64,000 bases of DNA from Amia ocellicauda (GCF_036373705.1 NC_089863.1:4361444-4425443); one strand, 5' to 3'. Shown: positions 34,723-47,058, counted from the first letter of the stretch. The notes: generated by a model from the sequence alone, not told the origin. Numbers and translations: made by a program.

Positions 34723-35153
34723 ACAGCATCTACAACCAACTCTCGCTGTTTTCTTCTCATATCTGGCGACCAGCAGCACTACATCATAGTGTGCCGGACC
34801 AGGCATGGGAGGACCATCAAAGTCACCGCTACCACACTCCAATCTCATTCCATGATGATTATCAAACCATTGCACCAGTGTGACTGAGGTGCAACATACA
34901 TTCAATGTGTTCATGGCTCCATCTGCTCATTCAATTCAACCTGTACCCGACTGCTGCCTCTCACCTGAAACGTAGTCAGCAGAAATGCGCACTTGTATCA
35001 CACCTTGTCGACACTGTTAATGTGTCATTGACACCCAATAACCTGACATGTTGCTTTATCCGTTTAATCTCAATTCTTTCATAATAAGACTCTGTTACAA
35101 TAAGACACTTCCACAACACTACATTCATTTGAATAGACAATCACTTTTGAATA

Positions 35154-35378
35154 CAGTGTGGAGTAGTGGTTTGGGCTCTGTACCCTGTAGCACAGCACGG
35201 TGTGTGCAATCTCTGGTACACTTACTACTCTTGAGCAAGGGACTTTAGCTAGATTGCACCAGTTAATGCCCACCCATGCCAATGGGTTAAGTGTAAGGAA
35301 AACAAAATGTGGTAATATCTCGTTAACATCTGTAAGTCACCCTGGCTTTGGTGTCTGCTAAGAAATCGAATTAAAAAA
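35154..35378 (+). mobile_element. SINE copy, unit 23
   Basis: Same site; tail CCCTGGCTTTGG. Confidence 0.68.
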
Positions 35379-36023
35379 TACGTTGATATGAATCTCCATT
35401 GATTTATTTCTGTGTTCAACATGTATAATTCATGTATTTATTATTATCTTCTCTCTGCATTTATTTTTAATTCTGCCTTGGATTATCCTACATACATGTC
35501 GCACAAGTGAATGTACAATGCATTCTGGCCCTTCTCATCACTACAACAAGCAAAGCCAAAATATGAAAGAGAAAGTGAGTTGAAAAGGTGAGGTGGTGTT
35601 TTTCTCTTTATATCTCTATTTACAGAGTAGACGAAATGCAGAGGAGGAAATATAAATAGAAAAGAAGAAAAAATGTCAACGAAGAACTGTAAATGCACAG
35701 AGGGAAATGTGAACATAAAATTGGTATTACATACGGACATACGTTTTTTCTTAGATCTATGTAAAAATGTAATATTTTATAGCATAGAGCGAAGTAATAT
35801 GAACTGATACAGAATATTTGATGAAGTCTAAATACATCTGTTTGTTCAAAACAGAATACACTGTATTGTTCTTGTTGTGAATACATTGGGGTGGATATAT
35901 TTACGAATGGTATGGTGGTTGTGATCAAGAAGTGAAAAATGACGACCCCTCGTATGCTTGTGAGGATCTCAGCAGGGCTGTCCTGCGGGCTGAAGACGGG
36001 TCTGGTAGCAGATGAAGGAGCTC

Positions 36024-36091
36024 TGGAGAATGCGGGCATCGGTCCCGCCACCTCTCGCATGCTAAGCGAGCGCTCTACCATCTGAGCTAAT
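36024..36091 (-). pseudogene. tRNA-Ala (AGC) truncated by the 87-bp deletion, unit 23
   Basis: Same deletion junction as unit 13, but position 43 is still G, so only the acceptor arm is damaged. Confidence 0.83.
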
Positions 36092-36151
36092 ACCCTGTTC
36101 CAGGACAGAAGAAGCTGTTTCCATCGGATTGCTTGAGTGCGTCCAAACGTG

Positions 36152-36224
36152 GGGCCAGTGGCGCAATGGATAACGCGTCTGACTTCGAATCAGAAGACTG
36201 TAGGTTCGACTCCTACCTGGCTCG
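36152..36224 (+). tRNA. tRNA-Arg (TCG), unit 23
   Basis: Anticodon TCG at 36185-36187; otherwise intact, TTTT stop at 36251-36254. Confidence 0.94.
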
Positions 36225-36655
36225 ACAGCATCTACACCCAACTCTCGCTGTTTTCTTCTCATATCTGGCGACCAGCAGCACTACATCATAGTGTGCCGGA
36301 CCAGGCATGGGAGGACCATCAAAGTCACCGCTACCACACTCCAATCTCATTCCATGATGATTATCAAACCATTGCACCAGTGTGACTGAGGTGCAACATA
36401 CATTCAATGTGTTCATGGCTCCATCTGCTCATTCAATTCAACCTGTACCCGACTGCTGCCTCTCACCTGAACCGTAGTCAACAGAAATGCGCACTTGTAT
36501 CACACCTTGTCGACACTGTTAATGTGTTTTTGACACCCAATATCCTGACATGTTGCTTAATCCGTTTAATCTCAATTCTTTCATAATAAGACTCTGTTAC
36601 AATAAGACACTTCCACAAAACTACATTCATTTGAACAGATAATCACTTTTGAATA

Positions 36656-36879
36656 CAGTGTGGAGTAGTGGTTTGGGCTCTGTACCCTGTAGCACAGCAC
36701 GGTGTGTGCAATCTCTGGTACACTTACTACTCTTGAGCAAGGGACTTTAGCTAGATTGCACCAGTTAATGCCCACCCATGCCAATGGGTTAAGTGTAAGG
36801 AAAACAAAATGTGGTAATATCTCGTTAACATCTGTAAGTCACCCTGGCTTTGGTGTCTGCTAAGAAATCGAGTTAAAGA
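36656..36879 (+). mobile_element. SINE copy, unit 24
   Basis: Same site, unit-13 tail type. Confidence 0.68.
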
Positions 36880-37532
36880 TACGTTGATATGAATCTCCAT
36901 TGATTTATTTCTATGCTCAACATGTATAATTAATGTATATATTATTATCTTCTCTCTGCATTTATTTTTAATTCTGCCTTGGATTATCCTCCATACATGA
37001 TAGCCTGTCGCACAAATGAATGTACAATGCATTCTGGCCCTTCTCATCACTACAACAGGCAAAGCCAAAATATGAAAGAGAACGTGAGTTGAAAAGGTGA
37101 GGTGGTGTTTTTCTCTTTATATCTCTATTTACAGAGTAGACGAAATGCAGAGGAGGAAATATAAATAGGAAAGAAGAAAAAATGTCAACGAAGAACTGTA
37201 AATGCACAGAGGGAAATGTGAACATAAAATTGGTATTACATACGGACATACGCTTTTTCTTAGATCTATGTAAAAATGTAATATTTTATAGCATAGAGCG
37301 AAGTAATATGAACTGATACAGAATATTTGAAGAAGTCTAAATACATCTGTTTGTTCAAAACAGAATACACTGTATTGTTCTTGTTGTGAATACATTGGGG
37401 TGGATATATTTACGAATGGTATGGTGGTTGTGATCAAGAAGTGAAAAACGACGACCCCTCGTATGCTTGTGAGGATCTCAGCAGGGCTGTCCTGCGGGCT
37501 GAAGACGGGTCTGGTAGCAGATGAAGGAGCTC

Positions 37533-37605
37533 TGGAGAATGCGGGCATCGGTCCCGCCACCTCTCGCATGCTAAGCGAGCGCTCTACCATCTGAGCTAAT
37601 TCCCC
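37533..37605 (-). tRNA. tRNA-Ala (AGC), unit 24
   Basis: Full-length copy, anticodon AGC, C55. It is a complete tRNA-Ala paired with a TCG-type tRNA-Arg. Confidence 0.87.
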
Positions 37606-37747
37606 GCTGCTTCCTGTGGCAGCACCGCCCTGTGCAGCGCCGGCTGCAGGTTCGCTCTGAACTTTGCATCCCTTTGGGTGCACTGATACCCTGTTCCAGG
37701 ACAGAAGAAGCTGTTTCCATCGGATTGCTTGAGTGCGTCCAAACGTG

Positions 37748-37820
37748 GGGCCAGTGGCGCAATGGATAACGCGTCTGACTTCGAATCAGAAGACTGTAGG
37801 TTCGACTCCTACCTGGCTCG
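37748..37820 (+). tRNA. tRNA-Arg (TCG), unit 24
   Basis: Anticodon TCG at 37781-37783; otherwise intact, TTTT stop at 37847-37850. Confidence 0.94.
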
Positions 37821-38251
37821 ACAGCATCTACACCCAACTCTCGCTGTTTTCTTCTCATATCTGGCGACCAGCAGCACTACATCATAGTGTGCCGGACCAG
37901 GCATGGGAGGACCATCAAAGTCACCGCTACCACACTCCAATCTCATTCCATGATGATTATCAAACCATTGCACCAGTGTGACTGAGGTGCAACATACATT
38001 CAATGTGTTCATGGCTCCATCTGCTCATTCAATTCAACCTGTACCCGACTGCTGCCTCTCACCTGAACCGTAGTCAACAGAAATGCGCACTTGTATCACA
38101 CCTTGTCGACACTGTTAATGTGTCATTGACACCCAATAACCTGACATGTTGCTTAATCCGTTTAATCTCAATTCTTTCATAATAAGACTCTGTTACAATA
38201 AGACACTTCCACAACACTACATTCATTTGAATAGACAATCACTTTTGAATA

Positions 38252-38476
38252 CAGTGTGGAGTAGTGGTTTGGGCTCTGTACCCTGTCGCACAGCACGGTG
38301 TGTGCAATCTCTGGTACACTTACTACTCTTGAGCAAGGGACTTTAGCTAGATTGCACCAGTTAATGCCCACCCATGCCAATGGGTTAAGTGTAAGGAAAA
38401 CAAAATGTGGTAATATCTCGTTAACATCTGTAAGTCACCCTGGCTTTGGTGTCTGCTAAGAAATCGAATTAAAAAA
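38252..38476 (+). mobile_element. SINE copy, unit 25
   Basis: Same site, unit-14 head and tail variants. Confidence 0.68.
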
Positions 38477-39121
38477 TACGTTGATATGAATCTCCATTGA
38501 TTTATTTCTATGTTCAACATGTATAATTCATGTATTTATTATTATCTTCTCTCTGCATTTATTTTTAATTCTGCCTTGGATTATCCTACATACATGTCGC
38601 ACAAGTGAATGTACAATGCATTCTGGCCCTTCTCATCACTACAACAAGCAAAGGCAAAATATGAAAGAGAACGTGAGTTGAAAAGGTGAGGTGGTGTTTT
38701 TCTCTTTATATCTCTATTTACAGAGTAGACGAAATGCAGAGGAGGAAATATAAATAGAAAAGAAGAAAAAATGTCAACGAAGAACTGTAAATGCACAGAG
38801 GGAAATGTGAACATAAAATTGGTATTACATACGGACATACGTTTTTTCTTAGATCTATGTAAAAATGTAATATTTTATAGCATAGAGCGAAGTAATATGA
38901 ACTGATACAGAATATTTGATGAAGTCTAAATACATCTGTTTGTTCAAAACAGAATACACTGTATTGTTCTTGTTGTGAATACATTGGGGTGGATATATTT
39001 ACGAATGGTATGGTGGTTGTGATCAAGAAGTGAAAAATGACGACCCCTCGTATGCTTGTGAGGATCTCAGCAGGGCTGTCCTGCGGGCTGAAGACGGGTC
39101 TGGTAGCAGATGAAGGAGCTC

Positions 39122-39194
39122 TGGAGAATGCGGGCATCGGTCCCGCCACCTCTCGCATGCTAAGCGAGCGCTCTACCATCTGAGCTAATTCCCC
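39122..39194 (-). tRNA. tRNA-Ala (AGC), unit 25
   Basis: Full-length copy, anticodon AGC, C55. Confidence 0.87.
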
Positions 39195-39336
39195 GCTGCT
39201 TCCTGTGGCAGCACCGCCCTGTGCAGCGCCGGCTGCAGGTTCGCTCTGAACTTTGCATCCCTTTGGGTTCACTGATACCCTGTTCCAGGACAGAAGAAGC
39301 AGTTTCCATCGGATTGCTTGAGTGCGTCCAAACGTG

Positions 39337-39409
39337 GGGCCAGTGGCGCAATGGATAACGCGTCTGACTACGAATCAGAAGACTGTAGGTTCGACTCCTA
39401 CCTGGCTCG
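39337..39409 (+). tRNA. tRNA-Arg (ACG), unit 25
   Basis: Intact gene; anticodon at 39370-39372, TTTT stop at 39436-39439. Confidence 0.95.
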
Positions 39410-39840
39410 ACAGCATCTACACCCAACTCTCGCTGTTTTCTTCTCATATCTGGCGACCAGCAGCACTACATCATAGTGTGCCGGACCAGGCATGGGAGGA
39501 CCATCAAAGTCACCGCTACCACACTCCAATCTCATTCCATGATGATTATCAAACCATTGCACCAGTGTGACTGAGGTGCAACATACATTCAATGTGTTCA
39601 TGGCTCCATCTGCTCATTCAATTCAACCTGTACCCGACTGCTGCCTCTCACCTGAACCGTAGTCAACAGAAATGCGCACTTGTATCACACCTTGTCGACA
39701 CTGTTAATGTGTTTTTGACACCCAATATCCTGACATGTTGCTTAATCCGTTTAATCTCAATTCTTTCATAATAAGACTCTGTTACAATAAGACACTTCCA
39801 CAAAACTACATTCATTTGAACAGATAATCACTTTTGAATA

Positions 39841-40064
39841 CAGTGTGGAGTAGTGGTTTGGGCTCTGTACCCTGTAGCACAGCACGGTGTGTGCAATCTC
39901 TGGTACACTTACTACTCTTGAGCAAGGGACTTTAGCTAGATTGCACCAGTTAATGCCCACCCATGCCAATGGGTTAAGTGTAAGGAAAACAAAATGTGGT
40001 AATATCTCGTTAACATCTGTAAGTCACCCTGGCTTTGGTGTCTGCTAAGAAATCGAGTTAAAGA
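39841..40064 (+). mobile_element. SINE copy, unit 26
   Basis: Same site, unit-13 tail type, while the right part of the unit is the ordinary form. Confidence 0.68.
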
Positions 40065-40709
40065 TACGTTGATATGAATCTCCATTGATTTATTTCTATG
40101 CTCAACATGTATAATTAATGTATTTATTATTATCTTCTCTCTGCATTTATTTTTAATTCTGCCTTGGATTATCCTCCATACATGTCGCACAAATGAATGT
40201 ACAATGCATTCTGGCCCTTCTCATCACTACAACAAGCAAAGGCAAAATATGAAAGAGAACGTGAGTTGAAAAGGTGAGGTGGTGTTTTTCTCTTTATATC
40301 TCTATTTACAGAGTAGACGAAATGCAGAGGAGGAAATATAAATAGAAAAGAAGAAAAAATGTCAACGAAGAACTGTAAAGGCACAGAGGGAAATGTGAAC
40401 ATAAAATTGGTATTACATACGGACATACGTTTTTTCTTAGATCTATGTAAAAATGTAATATTTTATAGCATAGAGCGAAGTAATATGAACTGATACAGAA
40501 TATTAGATGAAGTCTAAATACATCTGTTTGTTCAAAACAGAATACACTGTATTGTTCTTGTTGTGAATACATTGGGGTGGATATATTTACGAATGGTATG
40601 GTGGTTGTGATCAAGAAGTGAAAAATGACGACCCCTCGTATGCTTGTGAGGATCTCAGCAGGGCTGTCCTGCGGGCTGACGACGGGTCTGGTAGCAGATG
40701 AAGGAGCTC

Positions 40710-40782
40710 TGGAGAATGCGGGCATCGGTCCCGCCACCTCTCGCATGCTAAGCGAGCGCTCTACCATCTGAGCTAATTCCCC
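40710..40782 (-). tRNA. tRNA-Ala (AGC), unit 26
   Basis: Full-length copy, anticodon AGC, C55. Confidence 0.87.
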
Positions 40783-40924
40783 GCTGCTTCCTGTGGCAGC
40801 ACCGCCCTGTGCAGCGCCGGCTGCAGGTTCGCTCTGAACTTTGCATCCCTTTGGGTTCACTGATACCCTGTTCCAGGACAGAAGAAGCTGTTTCCATCGG
40901 ATTGCTTGAGTGCGTCCAAACGTG

Positions 40925-40997
40925 GGGCCAGTGGCGCAATGCATAACGCGTCTGACTACGAATCAGAAGACTGTAGGTTCGACTCCTACCTGGCTCG
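40925..40997 (+). tRNA. tRNA-Arg (ACG), unit 26, G19C variant
   Basis: The fold is complete and the anticodon is ACG (40958-40960). The invariant D-loop pair GG is changed to GC at 40942 (G19C). That removes the G19:C56 tertiary contact that holds the elbow together and also alters the A box, so this copy is probably poor or inactive. TTTT stop at 41024-41027. Confidence 0.85.
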
Positions 40998-41428
40998 ACA
41001 GCATCTACAACCAACTCTCACTGTTTTCTTCTCATATCTGGCGACCAGCAACACTACATCATAGTGTGCCGGACCAGGCATGGGAGGACCATCAAAGTCA
41101 CCGCTACCACACTCCAATCTCATTCCATGATGATTATCAAACCATTGCACCAGTGTGACTGAGGTGCAACATACATTCAATGTCTTCATGGCTCCATCTG
41201 CTCATTCAATTCAACCTGTACCCGACTGCTGCCTCTCACCTGAAACGTAGTCAACAGAAATGCGCACTTGTATCACACCTTGTCGACACTGTTAATGTGT
41301 CATTGACACCCAATATCCTGACATGTTGCTTAATCCGTTTAATCTCAATTCTTTCATAATAAGACTCTGTTACAATAAGACACTTCCACAACACTACATT
41401 CATTTGAATAGACAATCACTTTTGAATA

Positions 41429-41653
41429 CAGTGTGGAGTAGTGGTTTGGGCTCTGTACCCTGTAGCACAGCACGGTGTGTGCAATCTCTGGTACACTTAC
41501 TACTCTTGAGCAAGGGACTTTAGCTAGATTGCACCAGTTAATGCCCACCCATGCCAATGGGTTAAGTGTAAGGAAAACAAAATGTGGTAATATCTCGTTA
41601 ACATCTGTAAGTCACCCTGGCTATGGTGTCTGCTAAGAAATCGAATTAAAAAA
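41429..41653 (+). mobile_element. SINE copy, unit 27
   Basis: Same site and form as in unit 1. Confidence 0.68.
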
Positions 41654-42298
41654 TACGTTGATATGAATCTCCATTGATTTATTTCTGTGTTCAACATGTA
41701 TAATTCATGTATTTATTATTATCTTCTCTCTGCATTTATTTTTAATTCTGCCTTGGATTATCCTCCATACATGTCGCACAAGTGAATGTACAATGCATTC
41801 TGGCCCTTCTCATCACTACAACAGGCAAAGCCAAAATATGAAAGAGAAAGTGAGTTGAAAAGGTGAGGTGGTGTTTTTCTCTTTATATCTCTATTTACAG
41901 AGTAGACGAAATGCAGAGGAGGAAATATAAATAGGAAAGAAGAAAAAATGTCAACGAAGAACTGTAAATGCACAGAGGGAAATGTGAACATAAAATTGGT
42001 ATTACATACGGACATACGCTTTTTCTTAGATCTATGTAAAAATGTAATATTTTATAGCATAGAGCGAAGTAATATGAACTGATACAGAATATTTGAAGAA
42101 GTCTAAATACATCTGTTTGTTCAAAACAGAATACACTGTATTGTTCTTGTTGTGAATACATTGGGGTGGATATATTTACGAATGGTATGGTGGTTGTGAT
42201 CAAGAAGTGAAAAATGACGACCCCTCGTATGCTTGTGAGGATCTCAGCAGGGCTGTCCTGCGGGCTGAAAACGGGTCTGGTAGCAGATGAAGGAGCTC

Positions 42299-42366
42299 TG
42301 GAGAATGCGGGCATCGGTCCCGCCACCTCTCGCATGCTAAGCGAGCGCTCTACCATCTGAGCTAAT
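42299..42366 (-). pseudogene. tRNA-Ala (AGC) truncated by the 87-bp deletion, unit 27
   Basis: Same deletion junction as unit 23, with G43 kept; the 5' acceptor strand is missing. Confidence 0.83.
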
Positions 42367-42426
42367 ACCCTGTTCCAGGACAGAAGAAGCTGTTTCCATC
42401 GGATTGCTTGAGTGCGTCCAAACGTG

Positions 42427-42499
42427 GGGCCAGTGGCGCAATGGATAACGCGTCTGACTTCGAATCAGAAGACTGTAGGTTCGACTCCTACCTGGCTCG
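42427..42499 (+). tRNA. tRNA-Arg (TCG), unit 27
   Basis: Anticodon TCG at 42460-42462; otherwise intact, TTTT stop at 42526-42529. Confidence 0.94.
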
Positions 42500-42930
42500 A
42501 CAGCATCTACACCCAACTCTCGCTGTTTTCTTCTCATATCTGGCGACCAGCAGCACTACATCATAGTGTGCCGGACCAGGCATGGGAGGACCATCAAAGT
42601 CACCGCTACCACACTCCAATCTCATTCCATGATGATTATCAAACCATTGCACCAGTGTGACTGAGGTGCAACATACATTCAATGTGTTCATGGCTCCATC
42701 TGCTCATTCAATTCAACCTGTACCCGACTGCTGCCTCTCACCTGAACCGTAGTCAACAGAAATGCGCACTTGTATCACACCTTGTCGACACTGTTAATGT
42801 GTTTTTGACACCCAATATCCTGACATGTTGCTTAATCCGTTTAATCTCAATTCTTTCATAATAAGACTCTGTTACAATAAGACACTTCCACAAAACTACA
42901 TTCATTTGAACAGATAATCACTTTTGAATA

Positions 42931-43154
42931 CAGTGTGGAGTAGTGGTTTGGGCTCTGTACCCTGTAGCACAGCACGGTGTGTGCAATCTCTGGTACACTT
43001 ACTACTCTTGAGCAAGGGACTTTAGCTAGATTGCACCAGTTAATGCCCACCCATGCCAATGGGTTAAGTGTAAGGAAAACAAAATGTGGTAATATCTCGT
43101 TAACATCTGTAAGTCACCCTGGCTTTGGTGTCTGCTAAGAAATCGAGTTAACGA
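42931..43154 (+). mobile_element. SINE copy, unit 28
   Basis: Same site; close to the unit-13 tail type with one further change (GTTAACGATA). Confidence 0.68.
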
Positions 43155-43807
43155 TATGTTGATATGAATCTCCATTGATTTATTTCTATGCTCAACATGT
43201 ATAATTAATGTATATATTATTATCTTCTCTCTGCATTTATTTTTAATTCTGCCTTGGATTATCCTCCATACATGATAGCCTGTCGCACAAATGAATGTAC
43301 AATGCATTCTGGCCCTTCTCATCACTACAACAGGCAAAGCCAAAATATGAAAGAGAACGTGAGTTGAAAAGGTGAGGTGGTGTTTTTCTCTTTATATCTC
43401 TATTTACAGAGTAGACGAAATGCAGAGGAGGAAATATAAATAGGAAAGAAGAAAAAATGTCAACGAAGAACTGTAAATGCACAGAGGGAAATGTGAACAT
43501 AAAATTGGTATTACATACGGACATACGCTTTTTCTTAGATCTATGTAAAAATGTAATATTTTATAGCATAGAGCGAAGTAATATGAACTGATACAGAATA
43601 TTTGAAGAAGTCTAAATACATCTGTTTGTTCAAAACAGAATACACTGTATTGTTCTTGTTGTGAATACATTGGGGTGGATATATTTACGAATGGTATGGT
43701 GGTTGTGATCAAGAAGTGAAAAACGACGACCCCTCGTATGCTTGTGAGGATCTCAGCAGGGCTGTCCTGCGGGCTGAAGACGGGTCTGGTAGCAGATGAA
43801 GGAGCTC

Positions 43808-43880
43808 TGGAGAATGCGGGCATCGGTCCCGCCACCTCTCGCATGCTAAGCGAGCGCTCTACCATCTGAGCTAATTCCCC
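43808..43880 (-). tRNA. tRNA-Ala (AGC), unit 28
   Basis: Full-length copy, anticodon AGC, C55; counterpart of unit 24. Confidence 0.87.
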
Positions 43881-44022
43881 GCTGCTTCCTGTGGCAGCAC
43901 CGCCCTGTGCAGCGCCGGCTGCAGGTTCGCTCTGAACTTTGCATCCCTTTGGGTGCACTGATACCCTGTTCCAGGACAGAAGAAGCTGTTTCCATCGGAT
44001 TGCTTGAGTGCGTCCAAACGTG

Positions 44023-44095
44023 GGGCCAGTGGCGCAATGGATAACGCGTCTGACTTCGAATCAGAAGACTGTAGGTTCGACTCCTACCTGGCTCG
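44023..44095 (+). tRNA. tRNA-Arg (TCG), unit 28
   Basis: Anticodon TCG at 44056-44058; otherwise intact, TTTT stop at 44122-44125. Confidence 0.94.
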
Positions 44096-44526
44096 ACAGC
44101 ATCGACACCCAACTCTCGCTGTTTTCTTCTCATATCTGGCGACCAGCAGCACTACATCATAGTGTGCCGGACCAGGCATGGGAGGACCATCAAAGTCACC
44201 GCTACCACACTCCAATCTCATTCCATGATGATTATCAAACCATTGCACCAGTGTGACTGAGGTGCAACATACATTCAATGTGTTCATGGCTCCATCTGCT
44301 CATTCAATTCAACCTGTACCCGACTGCTGCCTCTCACCTGAACCGTAGTCAACAGAAATGCGCACTTGTATCACACCTTGTCGACACTGTTAATGTGTCA
44401 TTGACACCCAATAACCTGACATGTTGCTTAATCCGTTTAATCTCAATTCTTTCATAATAAGACTCTGTTACAATAAGACACTTCCACAACACTACATTCA
44501 TTTGAATAGACAATCACTTTTGAATA

Positions 44527-44751
44527 CAGTGTGGAGTAGTGGTTTGGGCTCTGTACCCTGTCGCACAGCACGGTGTGTGCAATCTCTGGTACACTTACTA
44601 CTCTTGAGCAAGGGACTTTAGCTAGATTGCACCAGTTAATGCCCACCCATGCCAATGGGTTAAGTGTAAGGAAAACAAAATGTGGTAATATCTCGTTAAC
44701 ATCTGTAAGTCACCCTGGCTTTGGTGTCTGCTAAGAAATCGAATTAAAAAA
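44527..44751 (+). mobile_element. SINE copy, unit 29
   Basis: Same site, unit-14 head and tail variants. Confidence 0.68.
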
Positions 44752-45396
44752 TACGTTGATATGAATCTCCATTGATTTATTTCTATGTTCAACATGTATA
44801 ATTCATGTATTTATTATTATCTTCTCTCTGCATTTATTTTTAATTCTGCCTTGGATTATCCTACATACATGTCGCACAAGTGAATGTACAATGCATTCTG
44901 GCCCTTCTCATCACTACAACAAGCAAAGGCAAAATATGAAAGAGAACGTGAGTTGAAAAGGTGAGGTGGTGTTTTTCTCTTTATATCTCTATTTACAGAG
45001 TAGACGAAATGCAGAGGAGGAAATATAAATAGAAAAGAAGAAAAAATGTCAACGAAGAACTGTAAATGCACAGAGGGAAATGTGAACATAAAATTGGTAT
45101 TACATACGGACATACGTTTTTTCTTAGATCTATGTAAAAATGTAATATTTTATAGCATAGAGCGAAGTAATATGAACTGATACAGAATATTTGATGAAGT
45201 CTAAATACATCTGTTTGTTCAAAACAGAATACACTGTATTGTTCTTGTTGTGAATACATTGGGGTGGATATATTTACGAATGGTATGGTGGTTGTGATCA
45301 AGAAGTGAAAAATGACGACCCCTCGTATGCTTGTGAGGATCTCAGCAGGGCTGTCCTGCGGGCTGAAGACGGGTCTGGTAGCAGATGAAGGAGCTC

Positions 45397-45469
45397 TGGA
45401 GAATGCGGGCATCGGTCCCGCCACCTCTCGCATGCTAAGCGAGCGCTCTACCATCTGAGCTAATTCCCC
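45397..45469 (-). tRNA. tRNA-Ala (AGC), unit 29
   Basis: Full-length copy, anticodon AGC, C55. Confidence 0.87.
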
Positions 45470-45611
45470 GCTGCTTCCTGTGGCAGCACCGCCCTGTGCA
45501 GCGCCGGCTGCAGGTTCGCTCTGAACTTTGCATCCCTTTGGGTGCACTGATACCCTGTTCCAGGACAGAAGAAGCAGTTTCCATCGGATTGCTTGAGTGC
45601 GTCCAAACGTG

Positions 45612-45684
45612 GGGCCAGTGGCGCAATGGATAACGCGTCTGACTACGAATCAGAAGACTGTAGGTTCGACTCCTACCTGGCTCG
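45612..45684 (+). tRNA. tRNA-Arg (ACG), unit 29
   Basis: Intact gene; anticodon at 45645-45647, TTTT stop at 45711-45714. Confidence 0.95.
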
Positions 45685-46115
45685 ACAGCATCTACACCCA
45701 ACTCTCGCTGTTTTCTTCTCATATCTGGCGACCAGCAGCACTACATCATAGTGTGCCGGACCAGGCATGGGAGGACCATCAAAGTCACCGCTACCACACT
45801 CCAATCTCATTCCATGATGATTATCAAACCATTGCACCAGTGTGACTGAGGTGCAACATACATTCAATGTGTTCATGGCTCCATCTGCTCATTCAATTCA
45901 ACCTGTACCCGACTGCTGCCTCTCACCTGAACCGTAGTCAACAGAAATGCGCACTTGTATCACACCTTGTCGACACTGTTAATGTGTCATTGACACCCAA
46001 TATCCTGACATGTTGCTTAATCCGTTTAATCTCAATTCTTTCATAATAAGACTCTGTTACAATAAGACACTTCCACAACACTACATTCATTTGAATAGAC
46101 AATCACTTTTGAATA

Positions 46116-46340
46116 CAGTGTGGAGTAGTGGTTTGGGCTCTGTACCCTGTAGCACAGCACGGTGTGTGCAATCTCTGGTACACTTACTACTCTTGAGCAA
46201 GGGACTTTAGCTAGATTGCACCAGTTAATGCCCACCCATGCCAATGGGTTAAGTGTAAGGAAAACAAAATGTGGTAATATCTCGTTAACATCTGTAAGTC
46301 ACCCTGGCTATGGTGTCTGCTAAGAAATCGAATTAAAAAA
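46116..46340 (+). mobile_element. SINE copy, unit 30
   Basis: Same site and form as in unit 1. Confidence 0.68.
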
Positions 46341-46985
46341 TACGTTGATATGAATCTCCATTGATTTATTTCTGTGTTCAACATGTATAATTCATGTATT
46401 TATTATTATCTTCTCTCTGCATTTATTTTTAATTCTGCCTTGGATTATCCTCCATACATGTCGCACAAATGAATGTACAATGCATTCTGGCCCTTCTCAT
46501 CACTACAACAAGCAAAGGCAAAATATGAAAGAGAACGTGAGTTGAAAAGGTGAGGTGGTGTTTTTCTCTTTATATCTCTATTTACAGAGTAGACGAAATG
46601 CAGAGGAGGAAATATAAATAGAAAAGAAGAAAAAATGTCAACGAAGAAATGTAAAGGCACAGAGGGAAATGTGAACATAAAATTGGTATTACATACGGAC
46701 ATACGTTTTTTCTTAGATCTATGTAAAAATGTAATATTTTATAGCATAGAGCGAAGTAATATGAACTGATACAGAATATTAGATGAAGTCTAAATACATC
46801 TGTTTGTTCAAAACAGAATACACTGTATTGTTCTTGTTGTGAATACATTGGGGTGGATATATTTACGAATGGTATGGTGGTTGTGATCAAGAAGTGAAAA
46901 ATGACGACCCCTCGTATGCTTGTGAGGATCTCAGCAGGGCTGTCCTGCGGGCTGAAGACGGGTCTGGTAGCAGATGAAGGAGCTC

Positions 46986-47058
46986 TGGAGAATGCGGGCA
47001 TCGGTCCCGCCACCTCTCGCATGCTAAGCGAGCGCTCTACCATCTGAGCTAATTCCCC
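46986..47058 (-). tRNA. tRNA-Ala (AGC), unit 30
   Basis: Full-length copy, anticodon AGC, C55. Confidence 0.87.

Larger units (their letters stand above)
36230..39414. repeat. Units 24-25, duplicated as units 28-29
   Basis: A 3185-bp pair of units (1596 + 1589) recurs 6275 bp downstream. Shared marks include TCG with intact tRNA-Ala, the 8-bp insertion, GTTTTTGACA, and AAGCAGTTT in the second unit. Confidence 0.8.
42505..45689. repeat. Units 28-29, copy of units 24-25
   Basis: Same two-unit haplotype as 36230-39414 with a few private changes, such as CATCGACACC after the unit-28 tRNA-Arg. Confidence 0.8.
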
